Notes under the pieces: model-generated | Told to the model about the DNA's origin: nothing | Database searches by the model: none | The model's input: the letters and a program-made list of their open reading frames with translations, nothing else | Position numbers and translations under genes: made by a program | Assembly (NCBI RefSeq): GCF_000477435.1 | Contig: NC_022576.1 | Coordinates: 1,116,001-1,180,000 of the forward strand | Source: Candidatus Symbiobacter mobilis CR | GTDB taxonomy: Bacteria > Pseudomonadota > Gammaproteobacteria > Burkholderiales > Burkholderiaceae_C | DNA length: 64,000 bases | Direction of reading: 5' to 3' | Shown here: piece after piece, positions 22,822 through 30,762 of the stretch | How positions within the stretch are numbered: position 1 is the first letter of the stretch | Layout: each line of letters opens with the position of its first letter

Positions 22822-24159
22822 CTACGCTGTCTCCTTCCCTTCCCTCCCTATATCCTGCACTACCCCATCCTCGGCGCCAGCGGCTGCATTCGCATGCAGC
22901 CATGCTTCCACGGCCTGCACCCTGGCTTGGTGCAGGAGGGTGCCCACATGCTCCCCGCCTTGGGGCTGTGCCTGGAGTGCGATGGCCCGAGCATCCACGG
23001 CAGAGGCCGCGCTGTACACGTTGCGCAGCCATTCCCCCTGGGGATACGGCTGCGCAGCGTGCCCTTGTCTCCCCCGGGCATCGCAAGCACAGGCTTGCAG
23101 CACCTCTTCCAATCGCTGCGGTCTGCGGAAAGCGTCGATGCGCGCCAGCAGGCCCACCAAGGCTCCAGCATCCAGCGCCCTGCATCGATGGATGGCCCCA
23201 TGTTCCCGCGCCACGACCAAAGCCAATTCCCTGCACCGCGCAGGCAGTTTCCATCTGCGTGACACAGCTTCGATCAGCTCCTTGGCGCGCTCTTCGTGGC
23301 CCGGATGATGAGGCAAGGCACGCACTGGCGTGCTGCCCTTTCCCACATCGTGCAACAGGCAGGCCAGCCGCACTTCCAGGGAACAACCCTGGGTGGCGCT
23401 GTCGTCGAGCACCATCCCCACGTGGGTTCCCACATCTCCTTCGGGATGCGCGACAGGACACTGCGGCACGCCCCACAGCCGATCCAGCTCGGGCAACACA
23501 ATAGCCAGCGCACCGCACCGGTGGAGCACATCAAGCATTCGGGACGGCTTGGGCTGCATCAGCCCCCGCGCAAGTTCCTGCCACACGCGCTCTGCGACGA
23601 GGTGGTCTGCTTCCCCCCCTCGCACCATCTCCGCAAGGATGTTTCCCGTTTCCGGCGCGATCCGGAAGTCCGGCAATGCTGCTGCAAAACGTGCGATCCG
23701 CAAAATTCGCACGGGGTCTTCGCGGAACGCCTCCCCCACATGCCGTAGCAGCTTGCGTTGCACATCTCCCCGACCATCGAAGGGGTCGATGATTTGCATC
23801 ACAGTGCGCTCGGGGTCGCAGCGAATGTCGGCCTCCCACTCGGGTACATCCTCCGCTGGTACGGCCATGGCGTTGATGGTGAGGTCTCTTCGAGCCAGGT
23901 CCGCTTCGAGCGTGACCGATTCCTCGGCATGGAACACGAAACCGTGGTACCCCTTGCCCACCTTGCGTTCGGTACGAGCCAGCGCATACTCCTCCCGCGT
24001 CGTGGGGTGCAAAAACACAGGGAAATCCCGCCCGACAGGCAAAAACCCGGCAGCGAGCATCTGCGCCGGCGTAGCCCCGACGACCACCCAATCGTGGTCG
24101 ACGACAGCCTTACCCAGCAAGGCATCGCGTACCGCGCCCCCGACAAGGTACATTCGCAT
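22822..24159 (-). CDS. cca: CCA tRNA nucleotidyltransferase, multifunctional HD type
   Basis: 445 residues. It opens MRMYLVGGAVRDALLG with the metal-binding DHD at residues 21-23. RRDLTINAMA, DPFDGRGDVQRKLLRHVG and EDPVRILRIARFAA are class II nucleotidyltransferase motifs. A C-terminal HD domain shows CLLHDVGKGSTP, as in the gammaproteobacterial/betaproteobacterial enzyme with phosphodiesterase and phosphatase activities. It adds or repairs the 3' CCA of tRNA. It is convergent with the glycine-zipper gene and divergent from pilB. Confidence 0.95.
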   Translation of the reverse strand: MRMYLVGGAVRDALLGKAVVDHDWVVVGATPAQMLAAGFLPVGRDFPVFLHPTTREEYALARTERKVGKGYHGFVFHAEESVTLEADLARRDLTINAMAVPAEDVPEWEADIRCDPERTVMQIIDPFDGRGDVQRKLLRHVGEAFREDPVRILRIARFAAALPDFRIAPETGNILAEMVRGGEADHLVAERVWQELARGLMQPKPSRMLDVLHRCGALAIVLPELDRLWGVPQCPVAHPEGDVGTHVGMVLDDSATQGCSLEVRLACLLHDVGKGSTPVRALPHHPGHEERAKELIEAVSRRWKLPARCRELALVVAREHGAIHRCRALDAGALVGLLARIDAFRRPQRLEEVLQACACDARGRQGHAAQPYPQGEWLRNVYSAASAVDARAIALQAQPQGGEHVGTLLHQARVQAVEAWLHANAAAGAEDGVVQDIGREGKETA

Positions 24160-24267
24160 CCTGTTTTCTCCTCACACTGACTGCACCTGCTGCCCCCGAG
24201 ATCGTTGGGTTTGGCGTGCGTCTCCACGATTCTCCCCATCCCGGGCAGGATAGTGCCCGGCACATCC

Positions 24268-26016
24268 ATGGTTGCCTCTGAGTCCCCCACTGCCGACGCT
24301 CCCCATGCTGCTTCTTTCGGGGAACTTCCCGGCGTAGCCAATGCCTTGATTCGTGCAGGGCGCATCCAACCATCGCGAGCGCAGGAAATACACCGCAAAG
24401 CCTTGGCACGCAAAGTGCCGTTCACTGCGGAACTTCTCGGAAGCGGGGTGTTGACCCCTTCCGAACTGGCGCATTTCCTGTGTGTGGCGTTCTCTCTGCC
24501 TATGGTCGACCTCGATGCCGTCGACCCCACCCGCATCATCCGTGACGCCCTTGATACCCGACTGTGCCAGGAACAGCGTATCGTCGTCCTCGGCAGACGG
24601 CATAACCGCCTCGTCATCGCGACTGCCGACCCGACCGACAAACAAATGCTGGAAAAGGTCAAATTTGCCACCCGGCAAAACGCCGACTGGGTGATTGCCG
24701 AATGCGACAAGCTCCACAAGTTCATCGCGGCGAACCTGGCTTCGACGGTAGACACCATCGAGAGCCTGGTAGGGGACGAGATCGAGTTCGAGGACATGGT
24801 GTCCGAGGCCGCCACCGACGATGCATCCTCCACTACCAGTACCGAGGTCGACGAAGCGCCCGTGGTGCGCTTTTTGCAAAAGATGCTCTTCGACGCGTTT
24901 TCGATGCGCGCTTCCGACCTGCACTTCGAACCCTACGAGCACACCTACCGGGTACGTTTCCGCATTGATGGGGAGTTGCGCGAAATCGCCAATCCGCCGA
25001 TCGCTATCAAGGACAAGCTCGCTTCGCGCATCAAAGTCATTTCCCGGCTCGACATTTCCGAAAAGCGCGTCCCGCAAGACGGCAAGGTGCGCCTGCGCCT
25101 CAGTGCAGACAAGGTCGTGGACTTTCGCGTGAGCACCCTGCCAACGTTGTTCGGCGAAAAAATCGTTATCCGGATTCTCGACCCCAGCAGTGCCAGGTTG
25201 GGCGTCGATGCGCTCGGGTACGGGGCGATCGAAAAACAGCGTCTGCTCTCGGCCATCCAGCGCCCGCACGGGATGATCCTCGTCACCGGGCCTACCGGCG
25301 CGGGCAAGACCGTCTCGCTCTACACCTGCCTGAACCTGCTCAATCAACCCGGGGTCAACATCGCCACGGCAGAAGACCCTGCGGAAATCCAGCTTCCCGG
25401 CATCAACCAGGTTTCGATCAACGACAAAGCAGGGTTGACATTCTCCGTCGCGCTCAAGGCTTTCCTGCGCCAGGATCCAGACATCATCATGGTCGGCGAA
25501 ATTCGCGACCGTGACACAGCGGACATCGCCATCAAGGCCGCGCAGACTGGGCACCTGGTGCTCTCCACGCTGCATACGAACGATGCCCCGGCCACCCTCG
25601 TACGGATGCGCAACATGGGCGTAGAGCCTTTCAACATCGCTTCCAGCGTGATTTTGATTACCGCCCAACGGCTGGCGCGGCGGCTATGCCCCAGATGCAA
25701 GCAGCCTGCAGAGGTTCCCTCCAGCGCATTGTTAAGCGCTGGATTCAAGGCCGAAGATCTGGACGGTAGCTGGAAACCGTACCGCTCCGTGGGGTGCAAC
25801 GCCTGTCACAACGGCTACAAAGGCCGCGTTGGCCTGTACCAGGTTATGCCCATCACCGAAGAGATGCAACGTATCATCCTTTACGACGGTAGTGCGCTGG
25901 ACATCGCCGCGCAGGCGCAATACGACGGTGTCGCGACGCTGCGAGAGGCTGGCTTGGTCAAGGTGCGGGAAGGACTGACCTCGTTGGAAGAAGTGCTGTC
26001 GGTCACAAACCCTTGA
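24268..26016 (+). CDS. pilB: Type IV pilus assembly ATPase PilB
   Basis: 582 residues from the ATG at 24268; the frame is open from 24205. The N-terminal T2SSE domain covers about 1-160. The ATPase domain has Walker A GPTGAGKTVSLYTCLN at about 341, the Asp box EDPAEIQLPGINQVSIN, and Walker B/His box MVGEIRDRDTADIA...LSTLHTNDA. A zinc site uses CPRC and CNACH. PilB powers pilus extension. It is followed by pilC and pilD, the core of the pilus machine, while pilins are encoded at 54-61 kb. The divergent promoter region with cca is only about 110 bp. Confidence 0.95.
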   Translation: MVASESPTADAPHAASFGELPGVANALIRAGRIQPSRAQEIHRKALARKVPFTAELLGSGVLTPSELAHFLCVAFSLPMVDLDAVDPTRIIRDALDTRLCQEQRIVVLGRRHNRLVIATADPTDKQMLEKVKFATRQNADWVIAECDKLHKFIAANLASTVDTIESLVGDEIEFEDMVSEAATDDASSTTSTEVDEAPVVRFLQKMLFDAFSMRASDLHFEPYEHTYRVRFRIDGELREIANPPIAIKDKLASRIKVISRLDISEKRVPQDGKVRLRLSADKVVDFRVSTLPTLFGEKIVIRILDPSSARLGVDALGYGAIEKQRLLSAIQRPHGMILVTGPTGAGKTVSLYTCLNLLNQPGVNIATAEDPAEIQLPGINQVSINDKAGLTFSVALKAFLRQDPDIIMVGEIRDRDTADIAIKAAQTGHLVLSTLHTNDAPATLVRMRNMGVEPFNIASSVILITAQRLARRLCPRCKQPAEVPSSALLSAGFKAEDLDGSWKPYRSVGCNACHNGYKGRVGLYQVMPITEEMQRIILYDGSALDIAAQAQYDGVATLREAGLVKVREGLTSLEEVLSVTNP

Positions 26017-26162
26017 GCCTGCTTGAGCCTTTGGCTTGAGCTTCTTTTTTACCCTATTCCTCCATCGTCCCTCATTCTTTCTCCTGCATCCTTCCTCCTT
26101 CGTACATTCAGCGTTCCGGTTCTCGGCCCTTTTTCTCCTCGTTTCTCAACTCCATTCCTATC
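26017..26162 (+). promoter_or_regulatory. Pyrimidine-rich pilB-pilC spacer
   Basis: A 146 bp spacer made almost entirely of C and T on the coding strand, with very few G. A weak hairpin (AGCC-TTT-GGCT) and a T-run lie at its start near 26033-26050. Long unstructured C-rich, G-poor RNA is the type of site Rho uses. No clear ribosome binding site precedes the pilC ATG. Confidence 0.4.
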
Positions 26163-27389
26163 ATGGCAGTCAGCACCGAAAAGACCAAGACCACAGTCAA
26201 GGAATTCGTCTACGAGTGGGAAGGCAAAGATCGCGGCGGGAGACAAGTTCGCGGTGAAATCCGTGCAGCGGGCGAAAACCAGGCCATGGCGGCCCTGCGG
26301 CGCCAGGGCGTGACGCCCACCAAGGTACGCAAGCGCCGCATGAGCGCTGGCAAAACCATCAAGCCCAAAGATTTGGCCGTGTTCACCCGGCAGCTCGCCA
26401 CGATGATGAAGGCCGGCGTGCCCTTGCTGCAAGCCTTCGACATCGTCGGGCGCGGCAACCCCAACCCCAGCATTACCCGCCTGCTGAACGACATCCGCAC
26501 TGACGTGGAAACCGGTACCTCGCTAAGCGTCGCGTTCCGCAAATATCCCTTGTATTTCGACGCCTTGTACTGCAACTTGGTCGAAGCCGGGGAATCCGCC
26601 GGTATCCTGGATCAGTTGCTGGACCGGCTCGCCACGTACATGGAAAAGACCGAGGCGATGAAGTCCAAGATCAAATCCGCGTTGATGTACCCGATTTCTG
26701 TCGTCATCGTGGCCTTCGTCGTGACGGCGGTCATCATGATCTTCGTCGTACCGGCATTCAAGGAGGTGTTCGCCAATTTCGGCGCGGAACTTCCTGGCCC
26801 GACGCTGATGGTCATCGCGATCAGCGAAGTCTTCGTCACATACTGGTGGCTGATCTTCGGCGGCATCGGCGGAACGATCTATTTCTTCATGCAAGCCTGG
26901 CAACGCAACAAGAAAGTGCAATTGATCATGGATCGAGTCATGCTGAAGGTGCCAGTCTTCGGCGTGCTGGTGGACAAATCTTGCGTGGCACGGTGGACGC
27001 GCACGCTCTCGACGATGTTCGCTGCGGGGGTTCCGCTCGTCGAAGCGCTCGACTCCGTCGGCGGCGCCGCCGGCAACTCCGTCTACGAGTCCGCGACGAT
27101 CAAAATCCAGCAGGAAGTCTCGACCGGTACTGCGCTGACTGCTGCGATGACGAACGCCCACCTGTTCCCCTCGATGGTGCTACAGATGTGCGCGATCGGG
27201 GAAGAATCCGGTTCCATCGACCACATGCTCGGCAAGGCCGCAGACTTTTACGAAGCCGAGGTCGATGACATGGTCGCAGGCATTTCCAGCCTGCTAGAGC
27301 CGATCATCATCGTCTTTCTGGGCACCGTCATCGGTGGCATCGTCGTGGCGATGTACCTGCCCATCTTCAAGCTGGGTCAGGTGGTCTGA
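26163..27389 (+). CDS. pilC: Type IV pilus inner membrane platform protein PilC
   Basis: 408 residues with two T2SSF domains. Each has a cytoplasmic helical part followed by membrane helices (about 170-195, 215-240 and 375-400). Motifs: FTRQLATMMKAGVPLLQAFD, FYCNLVEAGE-like YCNLVEAGESAGILDQLLDR, and the repeat WTRTLSTMFAAGVPLVEALD with MCAIGEESGSIDHMLGKAA. PilC anchors the assembly ATPase and pilin insertion. It overlaps pilD by one base (TGATG). Confidence 0.95.
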   Translation: MAVSTEKTKTTVKEFVYEWEGKDRGGRQVRGEIRAAGENQAMAALRRQGVTPTKVRKRRMSAGKTIKPKDLAVFTRQLATMMKAGVPLLQAFDIVGRGNPNPSITRLLNDIRTDVETGTSLSVAFRKYPLYFDALYCNLVEAGESAGILDQLLDRLATYMEKTEAMKSKIKSALMYPISVVIVAFVVTAVIMIFVVPAFKEVFANFGAELPGPTLMVIAISEVFVTYWWLIFGGIGGTIYFFMQAWQRNKKVQLIMDRVMLKVPVFGVLVDKSCVARWTRTLSTMFAAGVPLVEALDSVGGAAGNSVYESATIKIQQEVSTGTALTAAMTNAHLFPSMVLQMCAIGEESGSIDHMLGKAADFYEAEVDDMVAGISSLLEPIIIVFLGTVIGGIVVAMYLPIFKLGQVV

Positions 27390-28297
27390 TGGATGTCTTT
27401 TCCGGCGCAGGCGCCTTGCCCGCTGCCCTGGCAATGGGGCTGTTCGGTCTGCTGTTGGGCAGTTTTCTCAACGTCCTCATCCTGCGCCTGCCGCAAATGC
27501 TCGAAGCCCGCTGGAAGAGGGAGTGCGCGCAAATCCAGGGCGATGCCAATCCCGTCGCCAATACCGAGGGCGCATCTGGAACCAGCTTGGGAACCAACAC
27601 GGGCAATGCTTCGCCCTCGTTCAACTTGTTGTCCCCGGGTTCCCATTGCCCTGCGTGCAAACACGCGCTGGCGTGGTACCACAACGTGCCAGTATTCAGT
27701 TACCTGGCGCTACGGGGACGCTGTGCCTTTTGCGGAACACGCATTGCGCTACGGTACCCCGTCATTGAGCTGGCCACGGCAGCGCTGTTTTTCGCCTGCG
27801 GCTGGCGCTGGGGCTGGACCGCAGAAGGCTGGACATGGAGTGGCTTCTGCGCTGCCTTGCTGGCGCTGGGGATGATCGACTGGGATACCACCCTCCTGCC
27901 CGATGACCTGACGCTTCCTCTGCTGTGGGCTGGGCTGATCGCCGCCGCGCTCGGGGTCACGCCCGTCTTGCTGGCAGATGCCGTATGGGGCGCCGTGGCT
28001 GGCTATCTCGCGCTATGGAGCGTGTACTGGGGCTTCAAACTCCTCACGGGCAAAGAGGGGATGGGCTACGGCGATTTCAAGCTCTACGCCGCATTGGGCG
28101 CGTGGTTCGGGTGGCAGGCACTGATTGCCATCATCTTGCTGGCCTCCGTCATCGGCGCCATCGTCGGCATTGCGCTCCAGGCGCTCGGCGGCCTGCGCGA
28201 CGGGCGGTACGTTCCCTTTGGCCCCTTTCTGGCCTCTGCCGGGCTGGCTACGCTGTGGTGGGGGCCTGCGGCCCTGCTGGGCCTGATTGGCCTGTAG
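27389..28297 (+). CDS. pilD: Prepilin peptidase/N-methyltransferase PilD
   Basis: 302 residues. The N-terminal methyltransferase-like region carries the two cysteine pairs CPAC (about 87) and CAFC. Catalytic aspartates of the peptidase lie in GMIDWDTTLLPDDLTLPLL and GMGYGDFKLYAALGAWFGW. Several membrane helices follow. It cleaves prepilin leaders and methylates the new N-terminal residue, so it processes FimT, PilV, PilW, PilX and the PilE-like protein encoded at 54-61 kb. Between helix 1 and the first cysteine pair there is a polar Asn/Ser/Thr/Gly-rich stretch (about residues 52-82) longer than I expect for the family. Confidence 0.94.
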   Translation: MDVFSGAGALPAALAMGLFGLLLGSFLNVLILRLPQMLEARWKRECAQIQGDANPVANTEGASGTSLGTNTGNASPSFNLLSPGSHCPACKHALAWYHNVPVFSYLALRGRCAFCGTRIALRYPVIELATAALFFACGWRWGWTAEGWTWSGFCAALLALGMIDWDTTLLPDDLTLPLLWAGLIAAALGVTPVLLADAVWGAVAGYLALWSVYWGFKLLTGKEGMGYGDFKLYAALGAWFGWQALIAIILLASVIGAIVGIALQALGGLRDGRYVPFGPFLASAGLATLWWGPAALLGLIGL

Positions 28298-28352
28298 CCA
28301 CGCGGACGCTTGCCATCCGGCTTCCCCACTGCTCCCCCAACCCATCCCTCCC

Positions 28353-29015
28353 ATGGCCGGGAACCACGCTTCCCACCGCCCTTTCCGGCTAGGCGTGACT
28401 GGTGGAATCGGTAGTGGAAAAAGCACGGTGGCGTCTCTGTTGGGAGCCTGCGGTTTCCCGGTGCTTGACGCTGATGCCGTGTCCCGTTCGCTGACGCAGG
28501 CTGGTGGCGCTGCCATCGCGCCCATCGCGCATGCCTTTGGCCCGACGCTGCTCACTCCACAGGGCGCATTGGATCGCCCTGCCATGCGCCGCCTCATCGT
28601 CACAAACCCCGAAGCCCGTGCGCGACTGGAAGCCATCCTGCACCCGATGATCGAGCGCGAATTGCGAAGTCTGGAACGCGCTGCCACTGCCAAAACCGTA
28701 GTGCTTGACGTACCGCTGCTGCTTGAATCCGCACACTGGAGCATGGACATCGACCATCTCATCGTCGTCGATTGCAGCGTCTCTACGCAAATCGAGCGGG
28801 TACGCCAACGCAGTGGCCTGAGCGACGAGGAGGTGCATGCCCTGCTCGCAATCCAGACCGACCGCGCCACCCGTCTTGCCCATGCAGACAGCATCCTCCT
28901 CAACGACGGCTGCACCATCGAAGCATTGCGCCAAGACGTCGAAGCCCTGGTATACCGCCTCGGGCTATCATCGCCACGCACCGCATGTACCGTGCCCCTT
29001 GCGCCCCAGGCGTGA
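28353..29015 (+). CDS. coaE: Dephospho-CoA kinase
   Basis: 220 residues from the ATG at 28353. The P-loop GVTGGIGSGKST is near residue 14, DADAVSRSL near 40, and VLDVPLLLES and RQRSGLSDEEV follow. It phosphorylates dephospho-CoA in the last step of coenzyme A synthesis. It follows pilD in the conserved pilBCD-coaE-zapD-yacG order. The last about 15 residues (SSPRTACTVPLAPQA) look unstructured. Confidence 0.95.
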   Translation: MAGNHASHRPFRLGVTGGIGSGKSTVASLLGACGFPVLDADAVSRSLTQAGGAAIAPIAHAFGPTLLTPQGALDRPAMRRLIVTNPEARARLEAILHPMIERELRSLERAATAKTVVLDVPLLLESAHWSMDIDHLIVVDCSVSTQIERVRQRSGLSDEEVHALLAIQTDRATRLAHADSILLNDGCTIEALRQDVEALVYRLGLSSPRTACTVPLAPQA

Positions 29016-29049
29016 CGTTGCACGCCTCGTCCTTCTTCCCCGCCAGTCC

Positions 29050-29829
29050 ATGCCCGCAATAGACGCCGCGTCGGTATACGAATACCCCCTCAACGAGCGG
29101 CTGCGTACCTTGCTGCGGTTGGAGCAGCTCTTCGACCGCCTCGAAGAACTCCTTGAACGAGATACTCCCACCGATCATCACTTCGCGCTGCTGACGCTGT
29201 TCGAGGTGCTGGATGTCACCAACCCCCGATCCGAACTCCGGCAGGATCTGCTCAAAGACTTGGGCGAGCACCTGTGCTTCCTGCAACCCTACGTGGGGGA
29301 CGACCAATTCGACCAGACTTGGCTCACAGCCATGGTCAAACACCTGCAAAGCTGCCGCACTAGGCTGGAATCGACGACCAACCAAACGTCCAAGGCCTTA
29401 CTGGAAAAAGACGCTTGGCTGGCCGCGCTGCGTGGCCGCATTCACATTCCCGGGGGTACTACCCCCTTCGATTTCCCGCAATACCACGCCTGGTTGCGCC
29501 GCAGCGTAGAGCAGCGCAGGCAGGATCTGCGCAATTGGATCGACGCGATGGATCCCTTGCCCGCTGCGGTTGCGCTCGTATTGCAACGCGTACGGGATTC
29601 GGCCATAACCTATGACGTGCTTGCCAAAGCCGGGCGCTTTTCCCAACCGTTTCCAGAAGACAGCGCCCCGTCACTCGTTCGCCTGCTGCTCGACCCTGCC
29701 ACAGGCATGTTCCCCGAAACCACCGCAAACCGACTCCGCATCGCCGTGCGAATGATGCAGCTCAGCCCGGAAATCCAAGTTATTGCCGTGGACGTGGATA
29801 CCCCCTTCCAAATCCAACTCTGCGCATGA
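29050..29829 (+). CDS. zapD: Cell division protein ZapD
   Basis: 259 residues from the ATG at 29050, beginning MPAIDAASVYEYPLNERLRT, where YEYPLNERxRxxLRLE is the family signature (formerly DUF1342). A helical N-terminal half (LEQLFDRLEELLERDTPTDH) is followed by a beta-rich C-terminal domain. ZapD cross-links FtsZ filaments at the division ring. The context between coaE and yacG is standard. Confidence 0.93.
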   Translation: MPAIDAASVYEYPLNERLRTLLRLEQLFDRLEELLERDTPTDHHFALLTLFEVLDVTNPRSELRQDLLKDLGEHLCFLQPYVGDDQFDQTWLTAMVKHLQSCRTRLESTTNQTSKALLEKDAWLAALRGRIHIPGGTTPFDFPQYHAWLRRSVEQRRQDLRNWIDAMDPLPAAVALVLQRVRDSAITYDVLAKAGRFSQPFPEDSAPSLVRLLLDPATGMFPETTANRLRIAVRMMQLSPEIQVIAVDVDTPFQIQLCA

Positions 29830-29883
29830 ACCGCTCTGCGTAGGAACGATCCCGCCAACGCATTCCACGCTTGCCACACTGCC

Positions 29884-30123
29884 ATGAATACGGAAAAACG
29901 GGTGCCATGCCCTGCATGTCGACAACCCAGCGTCTATTCCCCCTCCAACCCGTTCCGCCCTTTCTGCGGTGCCCAGTGCCGTGCCATAGATCTGGCTGCG
30001 TGGGCCAGTGAAGGCTATCGCGTCACCGCCGTGAGCACTACCGAGGGGGAAGACTATGCTGTAGGTATAGCGTCCCGTACATCTCCTAGCAACCTGCCTC
30101 CACCTAAGAGCCTATTCCAGTAG
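29884..30123 (+). CDS. yacG: DNA gyrase inhibitor YacG, 3' end altered by repeat insertion
   Basis: 79 residues. The zinc site CPAC (9-12) ... FCGAQC (28-32) and RAIDLAAWASEGYR identify YacG, a small zinc protein that binds GyrB and inhibits gyrase. The final codons and the TAG stop lie inside the 143 bp mobile element that begins at 30108, so residues SLFQ are element-encoded. The native C-terminus has been lost or replaced. The zinc domain is intact, so it may still function. Confidence 0.85.
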   Translation: MNTEKRVPCPACRQPSVYSPSNPFRPFCGAQCRAIDLAAWASEGYRVTAVSTTEGEDYAVGIASRTSPSNLPPPKSLFQ

Positions 30124-30250
30124 GGGCTGCGCCATCACATTGCACGCGGCGGCGGTGCTCGGAATCCTCATGTACTACCAGTACATTCCGGTTCCTGCGC
30201 TCCGGCGCCACGCACACTGCTTCGGCTCGCCTGCCTACTGAAATAGGCTC
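30108..30250 (+). mobile_element. 143 bp MITE-like element, left copy
   Basis: Terminal inverted repeats GAGCCTATTCCAGTAGG and GAGCCTATTTCAGTAGG (one mismatch over 17), flanked by a TAA duplication. There is no coding capacity. An internal palindrome TGTACT..CAGTACA lies near the middle. An inverted, about 96% identical copy of the same length is at 33779-33921. The left end supplies the yacG stop codon. Confidence 0.85.
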
Positions 30251-30762
30251 TAAACCCAAGCTACTTCAGCCGTACTTCAGCATTGGGACTTGGGACTTTG
30301 GATTAGGGCGAGAATTTCAAGCTCCACAATGACTTACGAGAATTGATGGACTTATCAAATGGACAAACACAAACGGAATGAGAAAACGGCGGTTGCGACT
30401 ATCTCCAATCCGATGGCAGTTGACGCCAACTCAAGGTAACTGCCGGATTTAGGTTCAATTTATCCCCCTCAATACACCAGAATTCTCTTATTGGCGTTGG
30501 AACGTTTAGGTATTCCTTTCACCCTCTTTTCCAAACCCTGCCCGAGGTCAGGAAATTGCGGAAACAATTCGGAATCAGTCGTATGGTTGTCATCGGTGAT
30601 CGGGGCATGATCACCAAAAAATCCATTGACACAAACCGTACGCAGACAAAGACCAAACCGCCAAGAAGGAACGTGACCTAGTTGCGAAAGCCGAGCGTTC
30701 GATGAACTGTTTGACAAAGCAATGATTGCTATCATTGCAAAGAAATTACTTTTGGAGTCCGT
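30251..30762. other. AT-rich spacer ahead of the chemoreceptor gene
   Basis: About 510 bp, visibly AT-richer than the chromosome backbone, with no intact gene. It contains the transposase relic at 30514-30681. A TTGACA at 30711-30716 could be a -35 box for the chemoreceptor gene, but I see no well-spaced -10. The first 260 bp show nothing recognisable. Confidence 0.6.
30514..30681 (+). pseudogene. Transposase relic, IS1634/IS4-like
   Basis: A short plus-strand frame reads LPEVRKLRKQFGISRMVVI then GDRGMITKKSID before a stop. The VVxGDRGMIT motif is the catalytic-region signature of IS1634-type DDE transposases. Only about 50 codons remain, with no start, no downstream domain and apparent frameshifts on both sides. 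It is a dead fragment. It is not part of the 143 bp element and marks past insertion activity at this locus. Confidence 0.6.

Noticed and set aside
24205..24267. Longer PilB N-terminus
   Set aside because: The ATG at 24268 gives a start consistent with PilB proteins; the added 21 residues overlap the cca promoter region and look non-coding.
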